DNA of 42,485 nucleotides from Phormidesmis sp. RL_2_1 (GTDB lineage: Bacteria; Cyanobacteriota; Cyanobacteriia; Phormidesmidales; Phormidesmidaceae), in assembly GCA_012033015.1 (NCBI GenBank), contig JAAUPS010000014.1, positions 1-42,485 on the forward strand, given 5' to 3'. The translations under genes were made by a program, and so were the position numbers. Position 1 is the first letter of the stretch; every line of letters starts with the position of its first letter. The notes under the pieces are model-generated. The model saw nothing but the letters and a program-made list of their open reading frames with translations, did no database searches and was not told where the DNA came from. Positions 36,033-42,485 of this stretch are shown here, in pieces.

Positions 36033-36779
36033 ATGGTGATGGAAATCCTGGCGTTTGAGCAAGTGACCATGCGTGCCCCTGGGGGCATCTTGGAAATTCT
36101 TAAAAATCTGAGTTTCGTGGTGCAGCCTGGAGATTTTATCGCCCTAGTCGGCCCGTCGGGAGCCGGAAAAACTAGCCTGCTAAGGCTCATGAACCGGCTG
36201 AGTGACGTTAGTAGCGGTACGATTCGATTTCAAGGCCAAGATGTTCAGCACATACCGGTGGTGAATCTGCGGCGACAGGTAGCCCTGGTCAATCAGGAAA
36301 GTCGATTACTGGGAATGAACGTGCGCGAAACGCTGGGCTATCCGCTGCGGCTGCAAGGACGTTCACCAAAGGCAATTACAGAGGCGATCGCGCAGTGGGC
36401 AGAGCAACTCAACATACCATCAGATTGGATGGATCGCACCTCAGTCAATTTGTCTTTAGGCCAGCGACAAAGGGTTGCGATCGCCCGCACCTTGATCAGC
36501 GAACCCAAAGTATTACTGTTGGATGAACCGACCTCTTCTCAAGATGTCGGCTACAGTGAATTTTTGCTCACTCGCCTAGCAGCATGGGCTGCTCAAGGTG
36601 AGCTAACGGTGATGATGAGCAACCATCAGCTCGACTTAGCCGCTCGCCATGTAAACCGCCTGCTGTATCTAGAAAACGGTCGGCTGGTAGCTGATACCCC
36701 GGCTAGCCAGGTCGATTGGGCGCAGCTTCGACAAACACTGGTCACCGCTGAGCAAGCCTCTGAGGCTGAGTGGGCTTGA
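36033..36779 (+). CDS. ABC transporter ATP-binding protein (FetA/YbbL-like)
   Basis: A 248-residue stand-alone ABC ATPase. Walker A is GPSGAGKTSLL (about residue 40), the Q-loop is VALVNQESRLLG, the signature is LSLGQRQRVAIAR (with LSLGQ in place of LSGGQ), Walker B is VLLLDEPTSSQD and the H-loop is MMSNHQLD. The length and the short form resemble FetA/YbbL-type exporter ATPases, but no FetB-like permease is adjacent. The upstream membrane protein with three helices is not a recognisable permease. Substrate and direction of transport are unknown. Confidence 0.85.
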   Translation: MVMEILAFEQVTMRAPGGILEILKNLSFVVQPGDFIALVGPSGAGKTSLLRLMNRLSDVSSGTIRFQGQDVQHIPVVNLRRQVALVNQESRLLGMNVRETLGYPLRLQGRSPKAITEAIAQWAEQLNIPSDWMDRTSVNLSLGQRQRVAIARTLISEPKVLLLDEPTSSQDVGYSEFLLTRLAAWAAQGELTVMMSNHQLDLAARHVNRLLYLENGRLVADTPASQVDWAQLRQTLVTAEQASEAEWA

Positions 36780-36793
36780 GATTTTTGAGCTTT

Positions 36794-36870
36794 TAGGTTG
36801 GTTTTCTAGGGTTGGTTTTCTAGAGTTGTTTATTCGGGTTACTTGTTCGGGGTTACTTGTTCGAGAAGGT
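36794..36870. repeat. Two short spacer duplications
   Basis: GGTTGGTTTTCTAG occurs twice in tandem (about 36797-36824), and CGGGTTACTTGTT/CGGGGTTACTTGTT twice (about 36834-36862). They fill the space between the convergent ABC ATPase and response-regulator genes. Confidence 0.75.
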
Positions 36871-36876
36871 GTGGCG

Positions 36877-37644
36877 CTAAGCCGGTTTGCTATGGGCTGC
36901 GATCGCCATGGCTTCGACGGGTTGATCTATCGGCCTATTCACCGCCCTATCTATTTCTCCGACACAGATGCGATAGCCCACATTTCTCACCGTCTGGATC
37001 AAATCAGGATGCCGTGGATCTGGCTCAATCTTTTTGCGCAGAGACAGGACATGGGTATCAACCGTACGCGGATTATCAATAGCATCAGGCCAAGCCCGAC
37101 GGAGCAAATCGATCCGAGTTAGGGGCTCGCCCTCAGCCTGAGTCAGCACATACAACAGGCTAAACTCCTGAGGTGTCAGATCGACAAACTCGCCCATATA
37201 GCGCACCCGCCGCTGCACCAGATCAATATGTAATTCACCGCAGTCAATCGCCAAAGGCTTAGTCGTATGGCGACTGCGACGGGCCAACGACTCCACCCTG
37301 GCTAAAAATTCCTGCATCCCAAAAGGCTTCTTTAAATAATCGTCAGCCCCGGCTCTTAACCCAGCGACAACATCTGCTTCAGACGTTCTTGCTGAGAGCA
37401 TCAAAATCAGTGGATGCCCCTGCCGCTGTAACCACTGGCATAGCTGCAAGCCTTGGCCATGGGCAAATTCTGCTTCCAACACCACCAGGCCAGGCTGATG
37501 TGACTGAAAGCCCTCTCTAGCCGAAACCATATCGGCACATTGCTGCACCCTATAGCCTGACTGTTGCAAATTCCAGCTCAGTAACGAGCGAAGATTTAAA
37601 TTGCTCTCGACCACTTGAATGTGGGTATCAATAATGGCGCTCAC
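36877..37644 (-). CDS. OmpR-family response regulator with atypical receiver
   Basis: The receiver domain (about 1-125) is followed by a winged-helix DNA-binding domain (LAIDCGELHIDLVQRRVRYM, LTPQEFSLLYVLTQAEGEPL, VDTHVLSLRKKIEPDPRHPD, IQTVRNVGYRI). Phosphorylation residues are unusual. The acceptor aspartate is replaced by Glu57 in LVVLEAEF, and the acidic pocket reads VVESN instead of the DD pair; the lysine in YLKKPF is kept. This suggests control independent of phosphorylation, as reported for some cyanobacterial regulators of the NblR type, though I cannot assign that identity. No histidine kinase is adjacent. The C-terminal 25 residues are low-complexity. Confidence 0.85.
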   Translation of the reverse strand: MSAIIDTHIQVVESNLNLRSLLSWNLQQSGYRVQQCADMVSAREGFQSHQPGLVVLEAEFAHGQGLQLCQWLQRQGHPLILMLSARTSEADVVAGLRAGADDYLKKPFGMQEFLARVESLARRSRHTTKPLAIDCGELHIDLVQRRVRYMGEFVDLTPQEFSLLYVLTQAEGEPLTRIDLLRRAWPDAIDNPRTVDTHVLSLRKKIEPDPRHPDLIQTVRNVGYRICVGEIDRAVNRPIDQPVEAMAIAAHSKPA

Positions 37645-38130
37645 AAGAATAATTAGGGCAGTAATGCCGCTGGTAATGGGCCGCTGGCAATGAACTTTAT
37701 GAGCAAAGCTTAACAGAGCTGTTTTGCGACTTCTGTAATCGAAGTTACTGGAAAAACATCGAAAAAAGGCCAGTTTATTTAGCGTTTTCAGGCCACGGAG
37801 CTATGTTTTACCTGATAAAATAGAGTAAAGACACTGAAATAATAAAAAAGCCTGCTAGGTGAAAACGTTCATTGACTCGTCTATTTTCGTAAACGTCACC
37901 TTTGACTGATACCTGTTAAGACCTTTGGATACTTAGTAAACCCTAAGTAGTCACGCCGAAGTCACGCCAATGTTGTCATGTTCAGTGTTGATGACCCATT
38001 CGTTGACGACCCAGTCAAGGTGTCATGGTTCACGGCTTTATTTCAGCGTTTTTTGATTCAGTGCATGTTCCCTGCACACTTCACCCCCTTCATTACGACC
38101 CATTTTTAGTTGCGTGAGGCTAGCAGACAA
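37645..38130. promoter_or_regulatory. Divergent upstream region of about 490 bp
   Basis: This spacer lies between the response regulator and the DUF6761-type gene. It is AT-rich between 37790 and 37860 (for example GATAAAATAGAGTAAAG), a plausible promoter zone. No open frame longer than 30 codons with a ribosome binding site, and no tRNA, was found. Short word duplications (GTCACGCC twice near 37951) are the only repeats. Confidence 0.3.
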
Positions 38131-38379
38131 ATGCTTCAGGATGCCAGAGTTATTCGTTATTACCAGCGGATCACTGATACCCTCGTAGACTATTGGCACA
38201 AAGGTTACCGCACCGATGAACTAAGGCTTTACCTCGAAGGTTACATCACCTCCATGCGTCATTCTGGCGCAGTCGAATCCTATTTGATTAATCAATTGGA
38301 GCAAGAAACTCTGCGATTTCTTTACGATTCCTCTAACTTTGTCGTAGCCCAGCCAGAAGTCGAAACGGACTATTACTAA
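38131..38379 (+). CDS. Cyanobacterial conserved protein, DUF6761-like
   Basis: From ATG 38131 an 82-residue helical protein begins MLQDARVIRYYQRITDTLVD and continues with GYRTDELRLYLEGYITSMRH and YLINQLEQETLRFLYDSSNF. The pattern fits a small conserved cyanobacterial family (DUF6761 as I recall it) of unknown function. GAGG lies 10 bp before this ATG. A TTG at 38110 would add seven residues and is less likely. No membrane segment or signal peptide is present. A hairpin terminator lies 165 bp downstream. Confidence 0.75.
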   Translation: MLQDARVIRYYQRITDTLVDYWHKGYRTDELRLYLEGYITSMRHSGAVESYLINQLEQETLRFLYDSSNFVVAQPEVETDYY

Positions 38380-38545
38380 AAACTGATAGTGCTCCTCAAA
38401 ACTAATAGCGATCCTAAAAACTTTAAAAACTGATAGCGCGCCTCAAAACTGATCCTGAAAACTGACTGCTGTTGAAAAATTCATACTCATGAACTGAGCC
38501 CTTAATCCGGGCCTGTCATAAAGTCAAACCATGACAAAAAATTAA

Positions 38546-38586
38546 AGAACCCATTCGCTGAGCAAAATGCTTGGTGAATGGGTTCT
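38546..38586 (-). terminator. Terminator of the bolA-grx operon
   Basis: AGAACCCATTC and GAATGGGTTCT form an 11-bp perfect stem, extended toward the loop by G-U tolerant pairs. On the minus strand it is followed by TTTAATTTTTT, a good T-tract. It lies 60 bp after the glutaredoxin stop and can also slow plus-strand transcripts from the DUF6761-like gene. Confidence 0.85.
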
Positions 38587-38647
38587 ATTTCAATCTATCT
38601 TGGTGAGCGCGATTTTTTCGGCGATTTTTTGGCGATTTTTTTCGGCG

Positions 38648-38971
38648 TTAAGATGCCAATGCGACTTCTACAGTCTCCTGCAAATTGCCGTCCTGATACA
38701 TTTTGATCAAGATATCAGAGCCTCCGATAAATTCACCGTTGATATACACCTGTGGAATAGTTGGCCAGCTAGAATACTCCTTAATACCCTGACGAATATC
38801 CGGATCAGCCAGTACATCGACCGTTTCGAAAGGCACGCCTAATGAGTTCAAAATTTGCACCACATTGTTAGAAAAACCACACTGTGGCATAAGTTTGTTG
38901 CCTTTCATAAAAACCAGAATCTTATTCTGCTCAATCAGGCTATCAAGTTTAGCTTTGGTTTCTGGAGACAT
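38648..38971 (-). CDS. grxD: Monothiol glutaredoxin, Grx4/Grx3 family
   Basis: A 107-residue CGFS-type glutaredoxin: the active site is CGFS with Cys31 in KLMPQCGFSNNVVQIL, the glutathione-binding elements are WPTIPQVYINGEFIGGSDI. Monothiol glutaredoxins carry bridged [2Fe-2S] clusters with glutathione and pass them to targets. The gene follows bolA by 115 bp on the same strand; BolA and CGFS glutaredoxins form cluster-bound heterodimers, so the pairing is functional. A terminator follows. Confidence 0.95.
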   Translation of the reverse strand: MSPETKAKLDSLIEQNKILVFMKGNKLMPQCGFSNNVVQILNSLGVPFETVDVLADPDIRQGIKEYSSWPTIPQVYINGEFIGGSDILIKMYQDGNLQETVEVALAS

Positions 38972-39086
38972 AACCCATCCTAGTAAAATATGACTTTCAT
39001 TGTAGAACGCAGATCGTTAGCCTGTGCTTTGAAGTTTGCTCTGGATATATCTCATGATGAGCCAGCGCTAGCTGATGAGCTACAGC

Positions 39087-39335
39087 CTATCTGGCCGAGA
39101 CTTCTTCAGGTGTGTTGGTTTCCAGCGAAAGTGCATGAATAGCATCCGAAGACATCGCTGAGTTGACAGCCTGATAAACAAGCTGATGACGTTTTACTAG
39201 GCTAAGGCCTTCAAAGGCAGAAGAAACAACGGCTATTTGGTAATGGTCACCAGTACCTTTCATATCTTCTGTGGTGATCTGCGCGTCCGGTAAACTCGCT
39301 TTAATCATGAGTTCTAGCTGATCAGGACTAATCAT
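39087..39335 (-). CDS. bolA: BolA family protein
   Basis: An 82-residue BolA/IbaG-type protein: LELMIKASLPDAQITTEDMK, then GDHYQIAVVSSAFEGLSLVK, the RHQLVYQAVNSAM helix and HALSLETNTPEE. The conserved histidine near the turn of the fold and in KRHQ is a likely cluster ligand. It acts with CGFS glutaredoxins in iron-sulfur handling. It is immediately upstream of the glutaredoxin, forming a two-gene operon common in cyanobacteria. Confidence 0.93.
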   Translation of the reverse strand: MISPDQLELMIKASLPDAQITTEDMKGTGDHYQIAVVSSAFEGLSLVKRHQLVYQAVNSAMSSDAIHALSLETNTPEEVSAR

Positions 39336-39480
39336 TCACGCCTCCTAGGTAGTTGGGGATAATCGACCCAACTATTATGACGCAATAATTTATCGCGCTA
39401 GCTTGCTTTCAGCCTGAGTTTATTTAAAGTCCCTGAGTTTATGTAAAGTCTAAGGTGCAGTCGTAGACGAGTAGCGCTGA

Positions 39481-40041
39481 CTACTGCCCAGGCGAATTGT
39501 AGGGTACGGTAACAAAGCCCAATTCATAGAGCTGCTGATAGGCTTGTTGACCTAGAGGACGGGTAGGCTGCTGACTTTGAACGACTTCGACCAACAGGGG
39601 TACTGCCAATTCGGGGCGGCTCTGAGCGCGATAAAGAATAGCGAGCTGCAAGCTGGCTTGGTCGCGTACTTGGGCTGATTCTAACGCGAGTTCGCGCAAG
39701 CCACTGTTGACGCGACTATCGACGCCGACAAAAACGCCAGAAAGATTTTGATAATAGGTAGAAACGTCATTGAGTGCTTTGCGGGCAGCCACTAACTTTT
39801 CTGTAGCGAGTGTGTAGTTTTGGGCAGAGATAGCATTTTCAGCTTCGCTCATCAGGGCCTGTCCCGAAGCAATGCCGATGGGGCTATTGGCCTGTTCTAT
39901 GGTGCGGGCAGCGTCGGGAGCCTCTGCGGGCGGTTGGGTTTGGGCTTGGGCTGCAAAGGGCATGGCCATTCCACCTACAATCGTACCGGCAGCGGCCACA
40001 GTGACGACTCTAGATAGCAAAGCTTTAACGATGGAAACCAT
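39481..40041 (-). CDS. Exported alpha-helical protein, hypothetical
   Basis: A 186-residue protein with a Sec signal peptide (VVTVAAAGTIVGGMAMPFAA, cleavage after AQA near residue 34). A mature alpha-helical region follows in which paired helices (LMSEAENAISAQNYTLATEK, LALESAQVRDQASLQLAILY) resemble TPR-like repeats. It is rich in Gln and Ala. I recognise no named family. Location is expected to be periplasmic or lumenal. It is divergent from the protease gene across 160 bp. Confidence 0.7.
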   Translation of the reverse strand: MVSIVKALLSRVVTVAAAGTIVGGMAMPFAAQAQTQPPAEAPDAARTIEQANSPIGIASGQALMSEAENAISAQNYTLATEKLVAARKALNDVSTYYQNLSGVFVGVDSRVNSGLRELALESAQVRDQASLQLAILYRAQSRPELAVPLLVEVVQSQQPTRPLGQQAYQQLYELGFVTVPYNSPGQ

Positions 40042-40202
40042 GGCTGAAAAACGGCGGAAGAAAACCGCTAACTTAGGTAATTTAACTTTAGATTAGGGCA
40101 TTTGCCCTGCTGTTGTCCTGTTTTGATGTGACTCTTGACTAAGTGGATAGTAAATAAAAGAGAGGTTGCATGTGATGAGTGCGTTAGGAGCGCTAGGCCA
40201 AA

Positions 40203-42335
40203 ATGCTCATAAATGACTATAGCCCTAATTTAGGCGGCAATAAGGGCGTGCTGCCTGGACAAGAAGGGGAAATTTTACAGCGCGGGGGTGAAGAGCTGCG
40301 CTTACGTCAGGTCAAAAACCGCTTGACGATAGGGTTGAGCGACTTGGCTGAATTGGCGTCGCTCACGGCTCAGTGGCAGCCTCAAAAAGTTCGAAATATT
40401 ACTCCTCAAGCCATTGGCGCTAGTTTGTTCATTGTGGAGTGGCAGCTCAGTGAGGCTGAGCTGGAATCGGCTTTGAGTGATTTGAGAGCCATGCCTATGG
40501 TTGTATATGCAAGTCATGTGTATGAGCTAGAGGTGAGTCCAGGAACCTATGTGTATCTGGCTAATCAGTTAACGGTACAGTTTGCTGATGGGTTACAGAT
40601 TACTCAAGTTGAGGCGATCGCACATTCGGTGGGCATCATTCGCAGCCATGCCCTGCCAGACGTTGGCCTCAATAGCGGCCCCACGTACTGTTTCATCGTC
40701 GGCCCTAGCGCCCGCCAAAATCCGCTTAAGATCGCCAATCAACTCGCCCGCCATCCCGACGTTTTGCTCGCTGAGCCCAATATTATCTTGGCGACAGCTC
40801 CTCTATATCGGCCTACAGACAGCCGCTATAGCGAACAGTGGCATCTCTACCACCGCAGCAACAGCTCAGATCTCGCGCCCAACTCCCATGTCTTTGCCGA
40901 GAAAGCTTGGGACATGACCCGCGGTAGCCGCTCGGTGGTGATTGCGATTACCGATGATGGTTTTGACTTAGCCCATCCCGACTTGCAAGGTGCTGGCAAA
41001 ATTGTTGCCCCTCGAGATTTAAAAAATCAAGATGGATTACCCACGCCAACAGCCCATGAAAATCACGGTACAGCCGTTGCAGGTGTCGCCTTGGCCGAAG
41101 AAAACGGTCAGGGTATTGTCGGGATTGCACCAGGCTGTAGCCTGATGCCGATTCAAACAACTGGGTTTTTAGATGACAGCTCAATTGAAGCCTTATTTAA
41201 TTGGGCCGTTAGCCAAGGAGCTGATGTGATTTCCTGTAGCTGGTCGCCAGCGGCGGTGTATTTCCCGCTCTCACGACGAATTAGTCAGGCGATTAACCGG
41301 GCGGCCACTCAAGGACGTGATGGGAAAGGCTGCGTGATTGTGTTTTCAGCCGGGAACGCCAATCGACCTGTAGAGGGCAAGGTGGAAGAATCGGGTTGGG
41401 CGAAGAATTTGATCACAGGCGTGACCAATTGGCTCAGTGGTTTTGCCATTCATCCCGATGTGATTACGGTATCGGCCTGCACAAGCTTGAGCCGCAAAGC
41501 CGCTTACAGTAACTGGGGACGCCATATTTCGGTGGCCGCGCCCAGTAATAATGCCCCTCCAAATATGTCCCTTTCAGAAGGTACTTTTACCACCGGGCCA
41601 CAGATTCTGCAGACCCGGCTAAAAGGCCGCGCTGTGCTGACCAGCGATCGCACGGGTAGCGACGGCTATACGCCCGACGACTACGCGGGCTTTGGCGGTA
41701 CTTCCAGTGCCTGTCCTTTAGTAGCCGGAATTGTGGGACTGATGCTGTCTGTCAATCCGGATTTGAGCGCGAGTGAAGTCAAGCAGTTATTGCAGAGCAC
41801 GACCGATAAAATTATTGATTCAGATCCGGATCCACAGCTCGGCCAGCGGTATGGCACTTACGATAGCAGCGGTCATTCGTTTTGGTTTGGCTATGGCAAA
41901 GTCAATGCTTATCAGGCTGTTAAGGCAGCCCAAGAAAGGGCCTTGAAAGATCGCGCCCTCCATCAAACCCTGACGGTCAAAAACAGCACGGTAATGACCA
42001 TTCCGGATAACAACCCTCAAGGCATTTTTAGCTCGATCAACGTCACCGCCAATGGTTCTGTGCAAGATATTAAAGTCTATATCCATGCTGAGCATGAATT
42101 TCTCAGTGACTTGAGCTTTACCCTCAAAAGCCCCAAGGGCGATGCCGTTTTGATTCAAGGCCGCACCCTGGGCCGCCAAACTCGCTTGCAAAGAACCTAT
42201 TCTTTAGTCAGCACACCGTCACTACGCCGGTTGCTCAACACATCTGCCCAAGGTCGCTGGCAGCTTCAGGTTATCGATCATGTCGCGAATCATGTTGGGC
42301 AACTCAAAAAGTGGGAATTAGTGCTGGGTCTTTAG
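40203..42335 (+). CDS. S8 family serine peptidase (subtilisin/kexin-like) with P domain
   Basis: A 710-residue protease. An approximately 190-residue N-terminal region precedes the catalytic domain (about 240-560) with the aspartate in VVIAITDDGFDLAHPDL, the histidine in NHGTAVAGVALAEENG and the serine in GFGGTSSACPLVAGIVGL. The final 120 residues form a proprotein-convertase P domain (SSINVTANGSVQDIKVYIHA, LSFTLKSPKGDAVLI, LQVIDHVANHVGQLKKWELV). This architecture resembles the calcium-dependent PrcA proteases of cyanobacteria. No typical signal peptide is present at the chosen start. The stop lies 14 bp before the right-edge repeat leader. Confidence 0.92.
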   Translation: MLINDYSPNLGGNKGVLPGQEGEILQRGGEELRLRQVKNRLTIGLSDLAELASLTAQWQPQKVRNITPQAIGASLFIVEWQLSEAELESALSDLRAMPMVVYASHVYELEVSPGTYVYLANQLTVQFADGLQITQVEAIAHSVGIIRSHALPDVGLNSGPTYCFIVGPSARQNPLKIANQLARHPDVLLAEPNIILATAPLYRPTDSRYSEQWHLYHRSNSSDLAPNSHVFAEKAWDMTRGSRSVVIAITDDGFDLAHPDLQGAGKIVAPRDLKNQDGLPTPTAHENHGTAVAGVALAEENGQGIVGIAPGCSLMPIQTTGFLDDSSIEALFNWAVSQGADVISCSWSPAAVYFPLSRRISQAINRAATQGRDGKGCVIVFSAGNANRPVEGKVEESGWAKNLITGVTNWLSGFAIHPDVITVSACTSLSRKAAYSNWGRHISVAAPSNNAPPNMSLSEGTFTTGPQILQTRLKGRAVLTSDRTGSDGYTPDDYAGFGGTSSACPLVAGIVGLMLSVNPDLSASEVKQLLQSTTDKIIDSDPDPQLGQRYGTYDSSGHSFWFGYGKVNAYQAVKAAQERALKDRALHQTLTVKNSTVMTIPDNNPQGIFSSINVTANGSVQDIKVYIHAEHEFLSDLSFTLKSPKGDAVLIQGRTLGRQTRLQRTYSLVSTPSLRRLLNTSAQGRWQLQVIDHVANHVGQLKKWELVLGL

Positions 42336-42348
42336 GGGGCCTTTGATA

Positions 42349-42485
42349 GCAAAGTTAAGGATGCATTCTGACTTTATCTTGGTGAGCATTCCTTAGCGCC
42401 GCCAAGCGACGCAGGGTCTCACCGCTGTCTTGGTGAGCTTTCCTTACGCGCCGCCCAAGCGACGCAGGGTCTCACCGCTGTCTGA
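42349..42485 (+). repeat. Long tandem repeat with leader, right window edge
   Basis: The leader GCAAAGTTAAGGATGCATTC begins 13 bp after the protease stop. It is followed by at least two tandem copies of an approximately 52-bp unit (CTTGGTGAGCATTCCTTAGC, then GCCAAGCGACGCAGGGTCTC, then ACCGCTGT). It is the inverted counterpart of the left-edge repeat and runs off the window. The second copy is slightly longer (GCGCCGCCC), so the units are not identical. Confidence 0.85.

Noticed and set aside
42349-42485. CRISPR array at the window ends
   Set aside because: The whole approximately 52-bp unit is repeated and there are no variable spacers or cas genes.

Overview
The window is chromosomal DNA of a cyanobacterium. 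It carries photosystem II genes (psbE, psbF, psbL, psbJ), the PSII assembly factors ycf48 and rubA, psaI of photosystem I, the NDH-1 genes ndhC-ndhK-ndhJ, a ferrochelatase with the chlorophyll-binding tail typical of phototrophs, an RbcR-type LysR regulator, DUF1830/DUF4079/DUF6761-type cyanobacterial genes, and a very high density of the HIP1 octamer GCGATCGC. A Leptolyngbya-like or related filamentous lineage is plausible, but the sequence alone does not fix the genus.

Layout. 1-5.6 kb: a small membrane protein, a PlsC-type acyltransferase, a methyltransferase, a PEP-CTERM protein and a 1.7-kb gene-poor stretch. 5.6-13.3 kb: a Ser/Thr kinase paired with an ABC-type solute-binding protein, rbcR, hrcA, a rhomboid protease and hemH. 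13.4-18.2 kb is an accessory block: a tyrosine integrase, a complete PvuII-like restriction-modification locus (divergent methylase; C-box; controller and nuclease genes), fabG and a hicBA toxin-antitoxin pair. 18.3-23.7 kb: a kinase fused to an FGE-like domain, a thioredoxin, then folK-NUDIX-photolyase and a GlsB-type protein. 24.1-29.3 kb is the photosynthetic core: psaI, psbEFLJ, ycf48, rubA and the divergent ndhCKJ operon. 29.4-42.3 kb: a pentapeptide protein, a DICT/HD sensor, the PSII high-light radical SAM protein, DUF1830, DUF4079, an orphan ABC ATPase, an OmpR-type regulator with no receiver aspartate, BolA-glutaredoxin, an exported protein and a subtilase with a P domain.

Three window-wide patterns stand out. 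First, at least eight genes are interrupted by nine single-base frameshifts, several in homopolymers or next to HIP1; this pattern fits consensus indel errors better than true decay, and it touches the methylase that must be active if the nuclease is. Second, about twenty intergenic spacers contain short perfect or near-perfect tandem repeats (11-18 bp units, 2-9 copies) whose sequences are unrelated to one another; one array triplicates the hicB stop region and another splits psbE from psbF. Third, both window ends are outward-facing copies of one approximately 52-bp tandem repeat family behind a shared leader, which probably ended the assembly. By eye I find no PvuII site (CAGCTG) in the whole window although about ten are expected by chance, which fits an active PvuII-like system.
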